DNA of 64,000 nucleotides from Verrucomicrobiia bacterium (GTDB taxonomy: Bacteria > Verrucomicrobiota > Verrucomicrobiia > Opitutales > Cerasicoccaceae): NCBI GenBank assembly GCA_030432235.1, contig JAUIHT010000002.1:375136-439135 (forward strand), written 5' to 3'. Both the position numbers and the translations under genes were made by a program. The first letter of the stretch is position 1, and each line of letters begins with the position of its first letter. Below, piece by piece: positions 8,704 to 16,823 of this stretch. Under the pieces are notes generated by a model, which worked only from the letters and a program-made list of their open reading frames with translations, made no database searches and was not told the origin of the DNA.

Positions 8704-9066
8704 TTAGAACTGAAGACCGGCCTCGCGGGCGGCATCGGCGAAGGCTTTGACGCAGCCGTGGTAGCGGCGACCGGCACGGTCGAAGACGACGCCCTCGACA
8801 CCAGCGGCCTTGGCCTTGGCAGCCAGGAGCTTGCCCGCCTCGGTTGCGCCTTCGGTGTTGGGCCCGAGCTTCTCGTCGCGCACATCCTTGGCCGTGGTGG
8901 ACAGGGCCGCGAGGGTCTTGCCCGCGACGTCGTCGATGACCTGCGCGTGGATGTGCTGGTTGCTGAAGTAAACGGTCAGGCGGGGACGCTCGGCCGTGCC
9001 GCGGATGGTCTTGCGGATGCGCCAGCGGCGTTTCTGCGCGAGCTTGTTTTTCTTCTGAAGTTTCAT
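8704..9066 (-). CDS. rplR: 50S ribosomal protein L18
   Basis: 120 residues, standard length. Starts [20 protein letters not shown], contains [20 protein letters not shown], and ends with the 5S rRNA-binding [19 protein letters not shown]. It lies between rplF and rpsE. Confidence 0.97.
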   Translation of the reverse strand: MKLQKKNKLAQKRRWRIRKTIRGTAERPRLTVYFSNQHIHAQVIDDVAGKTLAALSTTAKDVRDEKLGPNTEGATEAGKLLAAKAKAAGVEGVVFDRAGRRYHGCVKAFADAAREAGLQF

Positions 9067-9076
9067 GGTAATTTAA

Positions 9077-9167
9077 AGTATTTCTAGGATTCAGGAGTTC
9101 AAGTATTCAGGAGAGTTGTAGGTTCAATCATGCTTGGAATTCTAAAATACTGAATACTTGAAATACT
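9077..9167. repeat. Foldback repeat in the rplF-rplR spacer, copy 2
   Basis: The left arm 9077-9094 differs from copy 1 (8044) by one base. The right arm 9150-9167 is identical to copy 1's right arm. Between 9085 and about 9112 units resembling AGGAGTTC and AAGTATTC recur every 7-8 nt. This is the only pair of spacers in the window that are clear siblings in sequence. Confidence 0.88.
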
Positions 9168-9178
9168 CGTTATACTAA

Positions 9179-9715
9179 CTACGCGGTCTTCTTGCCTTCC
9201 TTGCGGCGGACGTATTCGCCAACAATGCGGACACCCTTGCCCTTGTAGGGCTCAACCGGGTAGAAGCTCTTGATGTCGGCGGTAACCTGGCCGACGAGGT
9301 GCTTGTCCGACCCCTCGACCTTGACTTTGGTGCCACCGTCGACAGTCACGGTGATGCCCTCGGGAATGTTGTATTCGATCGGGTGGGAGTAGCCCAGCGC
9401 GAGGTCGAGGACCTTGCCCTTGAGCTGCGCCTTGAAGCCGACGCCTTCGATCTCGAGGTTGCGCTCGTAGGGCTTTTGCACGCCCTCGACCATGCCTTCG
9501 ATGATGGAGCGGGCCGTGCCCCACATGGCGCGGGAATGACGGCTGTTGGAGCCAGGCGCCACGATGACATTGCCGTCCTCGACAGAGACGGTGACGGACT
9601 GGTCGAAGCTCTTGCTCAGTTTGCCTTTCGGACCCTCGACGGTCACTTCGGCGCCATTGACGGCGACCTTGACCTTCTCAGGGATGGCAACGGGAAGTTT
9701 ACCTATGCGGCTCAT
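9179..9715 (-). CDS. rplF: 50S ribosomal protein L6
   Basis: 178 residues, standard length, two tandem L6 domains. Starts MSRIGKLPVAIPEKVKVAV and ends with EPYKGKGVRIVGEYVRRKEGKK, the 23S rRNA-binding signature near the sarcin-ricin loop. It lies between rpsH and rplR. Confidence 0.98.
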   Translation of the reverse strand: MSRIGKLPVAIPEKVKVAVNGAEVTVEGPKGKLSKSFDQSVTVSVEDGNVIVAPGSNSRHSRAMWGTARSIIEGMVEGVQKPYERNLEIEGVGFKAQLKGKVLDLALGYSHPIEYNIPEGITVTVDGGTKVKVEGSDKHLVGQVTADIKSFYPVEPYKGKGVRIVGEYVRRKEGKKTA

Positions 9716-9720
9716 GGTAA

Positions 9721-9814
9721 TTTCAAATTTAAGATTTTAGATTTCAGATTGGTCAGTGGCTTTGCGTTTCGTTCGTTATGAACTAAGAACTAAGCACTAA
9801 GAACTAAAGCACTC
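9721..9814. repeat. Two heptad blocks in the rpsH-rplF spacer
   Basis: 9721-9748 contains four 7-nt units of TTTCAAA/TTTTAGA type. 9780-9807 contains four units of GAACTAA (one reads GCACTAA). The two blocks use different words and are not clear inverted copies of each other. The spacer holds no gene. Confidence 0.8.
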
Positions 9815-9816
9815 CC

Positions 9817-10215
9817 CTACCAAACCTTGCAGATGATTTCGCCGCCGACTTTCATGCGGCGGGCGTCGCGGTCACGCAGGATGCCCTTGGAGGTGGTCAG
9901 AATGGCCACGCCAAGGCCGCCGAGCACGCGGGGGATGTCGGTGTACTTGGAGTACAGGCGACGGCCGGGGCGGCTATAGCGCTCGATGCCGACGATGGCC
10001 GGCTCGCTGTTGACGTACTTGAGCTGGATGTCGAGGAACTTGCGGCCGGGGCCTTCTTCGCGTTCTTCGAAGCCGAGGATGTAGCCTTCGTCCTGAAGGA
10101 TAGCGGCGATGCCGGCGCGCATCTTGGAGAAGCTGACCGTGCAGGTCGCCAGGTTGGCGCGCTGGGCGTTGCGCAGGCTGCTGAGGAAATCGCCGATGGT
10201 GTCGTGAACTGCCAT
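9817..10215 (-). CDS. rpsH: 30S ribosomal protein S8
   Basis: 132 residues, standard length. Starts AVHDTIGDFLSSLRNAQRA and carries SRPGRRLYSKYTDIPRV and LTTSKGILRDRDARRMKVGG. A central 16S rRNA binder and in enterobacteria the spc-operon repressor. It lies between rpsN and rplF. Confidence 0.98.
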   Translation of the reverse strand: MAVHDTIGDFLSSLRNAQRANLATCTVSFSKMRAGIAAILQDEGYILGFEEREEGPGRKFLDIQLKYVNSEPAIVGIERYSRPGRRLYSKYTDIPRVLGGLGVAILTTSKGILRDRDARRMKVGGEIICKVW

Positions 10216-10264
10216 GTGAGTGGGTTTTCTTGGGTTCTTGGCTCTCTTGCGGGAGCTAGTTAAC

Positions 10265-10362
10265 GTTTAGGAAATTTTTAATCTGTATTCGGTGTTACGG
10301 TATTCGGTTGGTCGGTAAAGAACTGATTACAGAACAACAGATAACCGATAAACCGTCTTTCA
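10265..10362. repeat. Heptad/octad repeat in the rpsN-rpsH spacer
   Basis: TATTCGG and TTGGTCGG-like words recur on the left, and the related reverse-complement words CCGATAA and CAGATAA recur on the right (about 10335-10360), so the halves can fold back imperfectly. Just upstream, 10220-10250, TTCTTGG-like octads recur. Confidence 0.65.
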
Positions 10363-10366
10363 GTTT

Positions 10367-10672
10367 TTACCAGCTGGACTTGGTGACGCCGGGAATGTGG
10401 CCTTTGGAAGCCAATTCGCGGAAGGTGATGCGGGACAGGCCGAACTTGCGGATGTAGGCGCGCGGACGACCGGTGATGCTGCAGCGGTTGCGCAGGCGGG
10501 TGCGCGAGGAGTTGCGCGGCAGGAGGGTCAGCTCGCGCTGGGCCTTCCAGAACGCTTCGTCCTCGGTCTGCGGGTTGGCCAGGGTGGCCTTGAGTTCGGC
10601 GCGCTTGGCGGAGTACTTCTCTACCAGGCGTTCGCGCTTCTTGTTACGTGCAACTGCACTTTTCTTTGCCAT
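10367..10672 (-). CDS. rpsN: 30S ribosomal protein S14, zinc-independent type
   Basis: 101 residues, the long form that lacks the paired Cys knuckles of the short zinc-binding form. Only one Cys is present, in [20 protein letters not shown]. Starts [19 protein letters not shown] and ends [11 protein letters not shown]. It lies between rplE and rpsH. Confidence 0.98.
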   Translation of the reverse strand: MAKKSAVARNKKRERLVEKYSAKRAELKATLANPQTEDEAFWKAQRELTLLPRNSSRTRLRNRCSITGRPRAYIRKFGLSRITFRELASKGHIPGVTKSSW

Positions 10673-10691
10673 GATGGTATATGGGTGAAGG

Positions 10692-11282
10692 TTACTGGGC
10701 GGCGGCCTCGGCGGGCTGCTCGGCGGTGGTGGTGGAAGGTTTGCGGAAGGGCATGCCGAGCTGACTGAGCAGCTCGCGGCCGGCCTCGTCTTCGGTGGCG
10801 CTGGTCACGATGGTGATATCCATACCGACGTTGCCGCGGGAACCGGTGTCGCCGGAGATTTCCGGGAAGATGGTGTGGTCGCCGATGCCGAGGTTGTAAT
10901 TACCGTGGCCGTCGAGCTTTCGGGAGACACCGCGGAAGTCGCGGATGGCCGGCAGAGCGATGGCGATGAGGCGCAGCATGAACTCGTACATGTGGTTGCC
11001 ACGCAGCGTCACCATGACGCCGTTGGGCATACCTTCACGCAGCTTGAAGTTCGAGACGCTCTTCTTGGCCTTGGTCACGACGGCGCGCTGGCCGGCGATG
11101 CTGCTGATATCCTTCTGCAGGTCGGCGATCCAGTTCTTGTCGCGGGCGCTCGGGTTGAAGCCGGAGTTGATGACGATCTTCTCGACTACCGGCACCTGGT
11201 GGCGGTTGTCATAGCCGAACTTCTTCGTCAGCTCGGGCACGACTTGGTCGAGGTAATATTTTTTTAGGTAAGGTGTGTCCAT
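10692..11282 (-). CDS. rplE: 50S ribosomal protein L5
   Basis: 196 residues against the usual ~180. Core signatures are [26 protein letters not shown] and [15 protein letters not shown]. The final ~18 residues ([15 protein letters not shown]) are an Ala/Glu-rich addition. L5 binds 5S rRNA and contacts P-site tRNA. It lies between rplX and rpsN. Confidence 0.97.
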   Translation of the reverse strand: MDTPYLKKYYLDQVVPELTKKFGYDNRHQVPVVEKIVINSGFNPSARDKNWIADLQKDISSIAGQRAVVTKAKKSVSNFKLREGMPNGVMVTLRGNHMYEFMLRLIAIALPAIRDFRGVSRKLDGHGNYNLGIGDHTIFPEISGDTGSRGNVGMDITIVTSATEDEAGRELLSQLGMPFRKPSTTTAEQPAEAAAQ

Positions 11283-11327
11283 GGGATGTTCTTTCTTAAT
11301 GATTTCCGTCCATTAAGTAGTCGGACT

Positions 11328-11576
11328 TCAGGAAGCCTTCTTCGCGTCGTAGCGATCGGCTTTCATGATGTTAGAGTAATGTATGGGGCCTTCGCGTTCG
11401 ATGATGCCGCCGGGTTCTTCCTGGCTGCGGGCCTTGGTGTGGCGCTTGATCATGCGCACGCCTTCCACGATGACTCGCTCCTTCTCGCGCAGGATTTGCA
11501 GGACTTTACCGCGGCTGCCCTTATGGGCGCCGGCGATAACGACGACTTCGTCTCCTCTTTTGATTTTAAATTTCAT
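11328..11576 (-). CDS. rplX: 50S ribosomal protein L24
   Basis: 82 residues, shorter than the usual ~100. The KOW motif is present near the N-terminus ([20 protein letters not shown]) and [19 protein letters not shown] follows. An early 23S assembly initiator. It lies between rplN and rplE. Confidence 0.96.
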   Translation of the reverse strand: MKFKIKRGDEVVVIAGAHKGSRGKVLQILREKERVIVEGVRMIKRHTKARSQEEPGGIIEREGPIHYSNIMKADRYDAKKAS

Positions 11577-11587
11577 GGGTAAAAGTG

Positions 11588-11640
11588 TTTTGGTGCTTGG
11601 TACTTGGTGCCTGGTTCTTGATTTCAGCAGCCAAGCACTG
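11588..11640. repeat. NCTTGGT heptad repeat in the rplN-rplX spacer
   Basis: Five 7-nt units in register from 11588 to 11622, including GCTTGGT and ACTTGGT. The reverse-complement word CCAAGCAC follows at about 11631-11638, giving a short foldback. Confidence 0.75.
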
Positions 11641-11652
11641 GGACACGTTTGG

Positions 11653-12018
11653 TTACAGGACTTCGGGCGCCAGTGAGATGATCTTCATGAACTTCTTCGA
11701 GCGAAGCTCACGGGCGACGGGCCCGAAGATGCGCGTGCCGCGCGGGTTGCCGTTGGGGTCGATGATGACGACCGCGTTGGTGTCAAAGCGCAGATAGCTG
11801 CCGTCCTGGCGGCGGATCGGCGCCTTGGTGCGCACGACCACGGCCTTGGCCACAGTGCCCTTCTTGACAGCCGCCTCAGGCGTGCTGTCCTTGATGCTGA
11901 CGACGATGGTGTCGCCAACGGAGGCGGTTTTCTTGGCCTGGCCGAGACGGCGAATCATCATCGCCTGCTTCGCGCCGGTGTTGTCGGCGACTTCGAGCCG
12001 TGTTTCTTGCTGTATCAT
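11653..12018 (-). CDS. rplN: 50S ribosomal protein L14
   Basis: 121 residues, standard length. Starts [20 protein letters not shown] and carries [20 protein letters not shown] and FGPVARELR. It lies at the subunit interface and binds the silencing factor RsfS where present. It sits between rpsQ and rplX. Confidence 0.98.
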   Translation of the reverse strand: MIQQETRLEVADNTGAKQAMMIRRLGQAKKTASVGDTIVVSIKDSTPEAAVKKGTVAKAVVVRTKAPIRRQDGSYLRFDTNAVVIIDPNGNPRGTRIFGPVARELRSKKFMKIISLAPEVL

Positions 12019-12076
12019 GGTGGGTTCCGTTTAAAGATTTTGATTAAAGCGGCTTCCAGCGGTGTGGCGTTCCTCT

Positions 12077-12385
12077 CTAGGCCACAACGGGGGCCTTCTC
12101 GAGGATGCGCACGACGCGCCAGCGTTTCAATTTACTCATGGGACGAGTCTCCATAATCTCGACCTTGTCCCCGAGGCCGCATTCGTTCTTCTCGTCGTGA
12201 GCGTGCACGACGGTCTTACGCTTAACCTCCTTGGAGTACTGAGGGTGGGCAATCTTGTAAAAGAAAGTGACCTTGACTGACTTGTCGCCGGTGCGGCTGG
12301 TAACCACGCCGGTGAGGTCCTTACGGTGGTTGCGGGAGGCCGGAGTGGCTTCGACGGTGGCGGTGCTGGATGCTTCTTCGCTCAT
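12077..12385 (-). CDS. rpsQ: 30S ribosomal protein S17
   Basis: 102 residues against ~84 typical. The extra N-terminal ~20 residues (MSEEASSTATVEATPAS) are another Ala/Glu/Thr-rich extension. The OB-fold core is intact (LTGVVTSRTGDKSVKVTF, YSKEVKRKTVVHAHDE, GDKVEIMETRPMSKLKRW). It lies between rpmC and rplN. Confidence 0.97.
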   Translation of the reverse strand: MSEEASSTATVEATPASRNHRKDLTGVVTSRTGDKSVKVTFFYKIAHPQYSKEVKRKTVVHAHDEKNECGLGDKVEIMETRPMSKLKRWRVVRILEKAPVVA

Positions 12386-12400
12386 GGATGGTAAGAGGGC

Positions 12401-12598
12401 TTAGGCCGCGACGGCGGCTTTTTCTTTGATGATGGTTTCGAGGCGCGCGATGTCGCGGCGGATGACGCGGATTTCGTTGGGGTTCTCAACCGTACCGGCG
12501 CGCTTTTGCACGCGCAGCAGGACGAGGCGCTCACGCAGGTCACGGAGCTGCTTGCCGGCTTCTTCCGGGGAAAGTTCGCGAATTTCTTTGGTCTTCAT
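12401..12598 (-). CDS. rpmC: 50S ribosomal protein L29
   Basis: 65 residues, standard length. Contains [20 protein letters not shown] and [19 protein letters not shown], the typical two-helix hairpin near the tunnel exit. 29 nt after rplP and 15 nt before rpsQ. Confidence 0.97.
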   Translation of the reverse strand: MKTKEIRELSPEEAGKQLRDLRERLVLLRVQKRAGTVENPNEIRVIRRDIARLETIIKEKAAVAA

Positions 12599-12627
12599 GG
12601 AAAGGATGCGTTCGGAATATTAAAAGC

Positions 12628-13056
12628 TTAGTAGGTCTCGAGCTCCTCACGGCTGACGAAGCGGCAGCGCATGGGGATCTTGCCGTCGGCCAGGCGCATG
12701 GCCTCGCGGGCGATGGTCTGGGGAACGCCGGAGAGTTCGAAGAGCATGAGGCCGGGCTTGACCACGGCGCACCAGTACTCGACGGAGCCCTTACCCTTAC
12801 CCTGACGGGTTTCAGCAGGCTTCTTCGTTACCGGCTTTTGTGGGAACACGCGGACCCACATCTTGCCCTTACGCTTGAGGTGGCGGTTGATGGCCACACG
12901 AGCGGCTTCGATCTGGGCGGCGGTCAGGCGGCCACGGTCGAGGGACTGGATGCCGAATTCACCGAAGGAGAGCTCGTCGCCTCCCTTGGCGTTGCCACGG
13001 ATGCGACCCTTGTGGACTTTGCGGTACTTGGTCTTGGATGGTAAAAGCTTGGCCAT
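12628..13056 (-). CDS. rplP: 50S ribosomal protein L16
   Basis: 142 residues. Starts [20 protein letters not shown], with [19 protein letters not shown] and [18 protein letters not shown]16 helps shape the A and P sites at the peptidyl transferase centre. It lies between rpsC and rpmC. Confidence 0.97.
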   Translation of the reverse strand: MAKLLPSKTKYRKVHKGRIRGNAKGGDELSFGEFGIQSLDRGRLTAAQIEAARVAINRHLKRKGKMWVRVFPQKPVTKKPAETRQGKGKGSVEYWCAVVKPGLMLFELSGVPQTIAREAMRLADGKIPMRCRFVSREELETY

Positions 13057-13067
13057 TGGAAAAGTGG

Positions 13068-13136
13068 TTTAGTGCTTAGTGCTTGGTTCTTAGTGCTGTT
13101 TCAGCTTTTCAGAATTTCAGGCTTTCAGATTTTCAA
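13068..13136. repeat. Heptad block followed by octad block in the rplP-rpsC spacer
   Basis: 13068-13095 holds four 7-nt units (TTTAGTG, CTTAGTG, CTTGGTT, CTTAGTG). 13105-13136 then holds four 8-nt units of the form NNTTTCAG. The whole 80-nt spacer is repeat. The abrupt change from period 7 to period 8 within one spacer is direct evidence that unit length varies. Confidence 0.88.
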
Positions 13137-13775
13137 TCAGGCGAGGCCCTCTTCGGGCTCGGGGTTACAGATCCAGCACTTGATGCCGATGATGCCGTAA
13201 ACGGTGCGGGCTTCGGCAAAACCGTAGTCGATCTTCTCGCGCAGGGTGTGCAAAGGCACGCGGCCCTGGCGCTGCTGTTCGGTGCGGGCGATTTCCGCGC
13301 CACCGAGGCGGCCGGAGCACTGAATGCGGATACCTTCGGCGCCCATGCTCATGGTGGTCTGGACGGCCTTCTTCATGGCGCGGCGGAAGGAGATGCGACG
13401 CTCAAGCTGCAGGGCGACGTTCTCGGCCACGAGCTGCGCGACGAGGTCGGGCTTCTTCACTTCCTGGATGTCCAGAAGGATGTCCTTCTTGGTCACCTTG
13501 TTCAGCTCTTCCTTGAGCTTCTCCAGCTCGGCGCCCTTGCGGCCGATGACGACACCGGGGCGAGCCGTGAAAATCTTGACGCGGATGCGGGCACCGGCGC
13601 GCTCGATGAAGATCTTCGGCACGGAGGCAAAGCGGAGCTTCTCGCTCAGCATGGAGCGGATCTCGTGGTCCTCCTTGATGTAGGCAGGGAATTGCTTCTT
13701 GTTGGCGTACCAACGGCTGTCCCAGTTCTTACGGACGGCCAGGCGGAGGCTGATCGGGTTGACTTTCTGTCCCAT
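13137..13775 (-). CDS. rpsC: 30S ribosomal protein S3
   Basis: 212 residues, slightly shorter than the E. coli protein (233). Starts MGQKVNPISLRLAVRKNWDS. The KH domain includes VVIGRKGAELEKLKEEL, and the C-terminal domain has FRRAMKKAVQTTMSMGAEG and the IKCWIC end. The stop lies directly against the octad repeat. Confidence 0.97.
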   Translation of the reverse strand: MGQKVNPISLRLAVRKNWDSRWYANKKQFPAYIKEDHEIRSMLSEKLRFASVPKIFIERAGARIRVKIFTARPGVVIGRKGAELEKLKEELNKVTKKDILLDIQEVKKPDLVAQLVAENVALQLERRISFRRAMKKAVQTTMSMGAEGIRIQCSGRLGGAEIARTEQQRQGRVPLHTLREKIDYGFAEARTVYGIIGIKCWICNPEPEEGLA

Positions 13776-13795
13776 GGTATTGGAAAGGCTCGGGG

Positions 13796-14146
13796 TTATT
13801 CGGCGGTGGCAGGCGACTCGTCGGTCAGGACGATACGCAGGTGGCTCATGCGCTTGCGGATTGGGTGGGCGGAACCGCGGCTGACGGGCTGGTAGCGGCG
13901 CAGGGCCGGGCCGTCCTCCACGATGGCGGACTTGATGACGAGGTCATCAGCGGAAAGGTTGTGGTTGTTCTCCGCGTTGGCCACGGCGCTGGTCAGCGTC
14001 TTGTGCAACAGACGGGCAGACTTGCGCGGGATGAAGCGCAGCAGGTCGAGCGCCTCCGAGGCAGGCTTGCCCTGAATGGAGCGAGCGACCTCGCGGACTT
14101 TTTTCGGCGACATGCGCGCGTATTTGGTTAAGGCTTGGACTTCCAT
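13796..14146 (-). CDS. rplV: 50S ribosomal protein L22
   Basis: 116 residues, near standard length. Starts MEVQALTKYARMSPKKVREV, contains the tunnel-lining hairpin RYQPVSRGSAHPIRKRMSHL, and ends with a short acidic TDESPATAE. It is separated from its usual upstream neighbour rpsS by a secreted-protein gene. Confidence 0.97.
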   Translation of the reverse strand: MEVQALTKYARMSPKKVREVARSIQGKPASEALDLLRFIPRKSARLLHKTLTSAVANAENNHNLSADDLVIKSAIVEDGPALRRYQPVSRGSAHPIRKRMSHLRIVLTDESPATAE

Positions 14147-14166
14147 TTTCGAATGGGTTTCAGGCG

Positions 14167-14685
14167 TTAAAGGTATTGGACGGTTTTGATGCGGACAGCG
14201 TCCCCGTAACGGATAACACTGCCTTCGTTGAGTTGAGTGATGAGGCCCGCAGCGCGATCGGCACGGACTTCGACGAGAATGATTTCACCGACGGGCTGGC
14301 CGGCGTTGGAAATTTCACACAGCATCCCGGTGCGAAAGCCCTGGTCGTAACCGTTGTCCAGCAGGACAACATCGGTACCGGTGGCCTCGGCCACGCCGAA
14401 GACGACGGTGCGACCGGTGGGATGCAAAGGATAGCTGACAAAGAGCGGGTCCGGATACTGAGGAGCGGCCGGGGCAATCGGCGCGGCGGGCGCCTCCTGC
14501 TTGAAGACGACAACCTCGGTGGGCTCGGACGTGGTTTCAACCGGCAGGCCGGCCCACTCCCCTTCGAAGTCCGCCGTGAGGACGGACTGGTCGTAGCGGG
14601 GGTCGACCACGGTTTCCGCGCACAGCGCACCCACCGTAAACATCGTTACGGAGACGGATACTGCCAGTTGCGCGAAAATCTTCAT
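14167..14685 (-). CDS. Secreted protein of unknown function inserted in the S10 operon
   Basis: 172 residues with a clear signal peptide (MKIFAQLAVSVSVTMFTVGALCAE, cleavage after about residue 23). A Pro/Ala linker around 64-78 is followed by a compact beta-rich domain (about 100-172). That domain shows alternating patterns VLLDNGYDQGFRTGMLCE, GQPVGEIILVEV and a closing GDAVRIKTV. The pattern resembles the C-terminal FlgT-like beta domain seen in envelope proteins of this phylum, but I only claim resemblance. It lies 19-20 nt from rpsS and rplV on the same strand, so it is cotranscribed with ribosomal genes. S10 operons do not normally carry an exported protein here. Confidence 0.88.
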   Translation of the reverse strand: MKIFAQLAVSVSVTMFTVGALCAETVVDPRYDQSVLTADFEGEWAGLPVETTSEPTEVVVFKQEAPAAPIAPAAPQYPDPLFVSYPLHPTGRTVVFGVAEATGTDVVLLDNGYDQGFRTGMLCEISNAGQPVGEIILVEVRADRAAGLITQLNEGSVIRYGDAVRIKTVQYL

Positions 14686-14704
14686 GTCGGCTGAATGATT
14701 AAAA

Positions 14705-14974
14705 TTATTTCTTGGTGTGGGGCTGGTGGCCCTTGAAGGTGCGGGTGGGCGCGAATTCGCCGAGCTTGTGGCCGACCATGTTCTCAGTCACGTGCACGGG
14801 CATGAAACCCTTGCCATTGTGGACGTTGAAGTTGATGCCGACGAACTCGGGCGTGATGGTCGAGCGGCGGGACCAGGTCTGGATGGGCTTGCGACCACCT
14901 TCGGCCTGAGCCTTCTCCACCTTGTCCATCAGCTTCGGATCGACGAAGTAGCCTTTTTTAATTGAACGTGCCAT
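14705..14974 (-). CDS. rpsS: 30S ribosomal protein S19
   Basis: 89 residues, standard length. Starts [20 protein letters not shown] and contains [20 protein letters not shown] and [18 protein letters not shown]. Head protein of the 30S subunit. Upstream is rplB; downstream is the secreted-protein gene rather than rplV. Confidence 0.98.
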   Translation of the reverse strand: MARSIKKGYFVDPKLMDKVEKAQAEGGRKPIQTWSRRSTITPEFVGINFNVHNGKGFMPVHVTENMVGHKLGEFAPTRTFKGHQPHTKK

Positions 14975-14995
14975 TGCGTAAAAATACTTCGGGGG

Positions 14996-15847
14996 TTAGC
15001 GCTTCTTGACCTTCTTGCCGTTGCGGCGAACGAGGATCATGGCGTTGGAGGGTTTCGATTTGGTGCGGGTCGGATAACCCTTGGCCAACTGGCCCCAGGG
15101 GGAGACCGGGTGACCGCCACCGGAGGTCTTGGCTTCACCACCACCGTTCGGGTGATCGACGGGGTTCATGGCCACACCGCGGACGCGGGGGCGCTTGCCC
15201 TTCCAGCGGGTACGGCCGGCCTTACCCAGGGAAACGCTTTCGTGCTCTTCGTTGCCCACGCGACCGACGGTGGCGCGGCAGTTGGAGTTGAGCAGGCGGA
15301 TTTCACCGGAGGGCATCTTGAGGGTGGCGCGGTCGCCTTCCACGGAGATGAGCTGAGCGGACTGACCGGCGCTGCGGGCAATCTGCGCGCCCTTACCGGG
15401 CTGCATCTCGATGGCGTGGACGAAGGTCGAGGGCGGCAGGAGCTTTAACGGGACACACAGGCCGGCGTTGAACTCTTCCTGGGGCTTGTTGGTGCTGACG
15501 ATCTTGTCGCCTGCCTTCAGGCCCTTGGGCGCGAGGATGTAGGTCTTTTCACCGTCTTCGTACTGCAGCAGAGCGATGTTGGCGCTGCGGTTCGGGTCAT
15601 ACTCCAGGCGCAGGACTTCGGCGACCATGTCGAGCTTGGTGCGCTTGAAATCGATGACGCGATAGAGGCGCTTGTGGCCACCACCACGACGACGCGAGGT
15701 GATGCGGCCATAGCAGTTACGGCCCTTGGCGCGGTGATGCGAAACGGTGAGGGACTTCTCCGGGCGGCCCTTGTGGAGCTCGGTGTTGCGGCTCTTCACT
15801 TCGAAGCGCTGGCCGGGAGTCTTGGGTTTAATTGGTACGAGTGACAT
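14996..15847 (-). CDS. rplB: 50S ribosomal protein L2
   Basis: 283 residues, close to the usual 275. Contains GRNCYGRITSRRRGGGHKR and the conserved catalytic-centre loop GVAMNPVDHPNGGGEAKT, including the His near the peptidyl transferase centre. It lies between rplW and rpsS. Confidence 0.98.
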   Translation of the reverse strand: MSLVPIKPKTPGQRFEVKSRNTELHKGRPEKSLTVSHHRAKGRNCYGRITSRRRGGGHKRLYRVIDFKRTKLDMVAEVLRLEYDPNRSANIALLQYEDGEKTYILAPKGLKAGDKIVSTNKPQEEFNAGLCVPLKLLPPSTFVHAIEMQPGKGAQIARSAGQSAQLISVEGDRATLKMPSGEIRLLNSNCRATVGRVGNEEHESVSLGKAGRTRWKGKRPRVRGVAMNPVDHPNGGGEAKTSGGGHPVSPWGQLAKGYPTRTKSKPSNAMILVRRNGKKVKKR

Positions 15848-15870
15848 GTTGGGTGGCTCCGTTTAGTGGC

Positions 15871-16161
15871 TTAGGCCAGTTCGATGCTGTCTCCGGGTTG
15901 CAGGGTGACGATCGCCTTCTTCATGGAGGCGGTACGGCCGGTCTGCCCGCGCACCGTGCGGCTGCGCTTGAGCTTGCCCTGCTTGTTGAGGATGTTCACG
16001 CGGGACACCTTGACGTTGAAAAGGCGCTCCACGGCGGCGGCCACCTGGCGGCGGTTGGCCGTCGGGTAAACCTCGAATGTGTATTTGTTACCTTCGGAAA
16101 TGAGCGCGGTGGCCTTTTCCGTCACGCGGTAATCTTTGATGATGCTCTCGGGGGAAAACAT
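15871..16161 (-). CDS. rplW: 50S ribosomal protein L23
   Basis: 96 residues, standard length. Contains TEKATALISEGNKYTFEVYP, VAAAVERLFNVKVSRVNI and the RTVRGQTGRTASMKKAIV region. L23 forms the docking site at the tunnel exit for trigger factor and SRP. Confidence 0.97.
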   Translation of the reverse strand: MFSPESIIKDYRVTEKATALISEGNKYTFEVYPTANRRQVAAAVERLFNVKVSRVNILNKQGKLKRSRTVRGQTGRTASMKKAIVTLQPGDSIELA

Positions 16162-16181
16162 GGCGTTGGGCGGCTAAAGGG

Positions 16182-16805
16182 TTACTTGCTGACGCGGGCG
16201 AGGACTTTCTCGAAGCCCGACTCGCTGATGAGTACGGTGTTGAAGCGGACGAGGTCCCAGGCGTTGAGGCTGTCGGCCTCCTGAATCTGGACGCGCTCGA
16301 GGTTGCGGGCAGCCAGGACGGTGTCGTCACTGAACTGGCCGTCGACAATGAGGACCTTGCCATCGGGCTTGATCTTCTCGATGATAGCGTTGAAGAGCTT
16401 GGTCTTCGGCTTTTCGACGCTGAAGGCTTCGATGAGGCTGAGTTCGCCGTCGGTGGCCTTGTCGAAAATGGCACGGGAGAAGGCGAGCTTGCGCTCCTTC
16501 TTGTTCATGTCCTTCGACCAGTCGCGGTTCTTCGGACCGTGCGCGACACCGCCGCCAACGTAAATCGGGGACTGACGGTCGCCGTGACGGGCATTACCGG
16601 TGCCCTTCTGGCGATAAACCTTCTTGCCGGTGCCGCTGACTTCCGAGCGGTTCTTGGCCTTCGCGGTGCCCTGGCGCTGGTTGGCCTGATAGAGGACGAT
16701 GTAGTCCTTCAGAGCCTGCACGCCTTTGGTGCCCTCGAAGACGGGGATGTCGAATTCCTTTTCGGCGCTGGAGGCGCCGTCGGCGCTATAAACTTTGAGT
16801 TTCAT
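16182..16805 (-). CDS. rplD: 50S ribosomal protein L4
   Basis: 207 residues from the ATG at 16805, giving the canonical N-terminus MKLKVYSADG. A TTG six codons upstream is disfavoured because GGAGG lies 11 nt before this ATG. Contains GTGKKVYRQKGTGNARHGDR, the tunnel-constriction loop, and the globular end NAWDLVRFNTVLISESGFEK. L4 can also act as an S10-operon attenuator in enterobacteria. Confidence 0.96.
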   Translation of the reverse strand: MKLKVYSADGASSAEKEFDIPVFEGTKGVQALKDYIVLYQANQRQGTAKAKNRSEVSGTGKKVYRQKGTGNARHGDRQSPIYVGGGVAHGPKNRDWSKDMNKKERKLAFSRAIFDKATDGELSLIEAFSVEKPKTKLFNAIIEKIKPDGKVLIVDGQFSDDTVLAARNLERVQIQEADSLNAWDLVRFNTVLISESGFEKVLARVSK

Positions 16806-16823
16806 GGCTGTGGCTTCCTCCAA

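Noticed and set aside
16806-16823. TTG start extending L4 by six codons
   Set aside because: The ATG at 16805 gives the canonical L4 N-terminus and has GGAGG at suitable distance.
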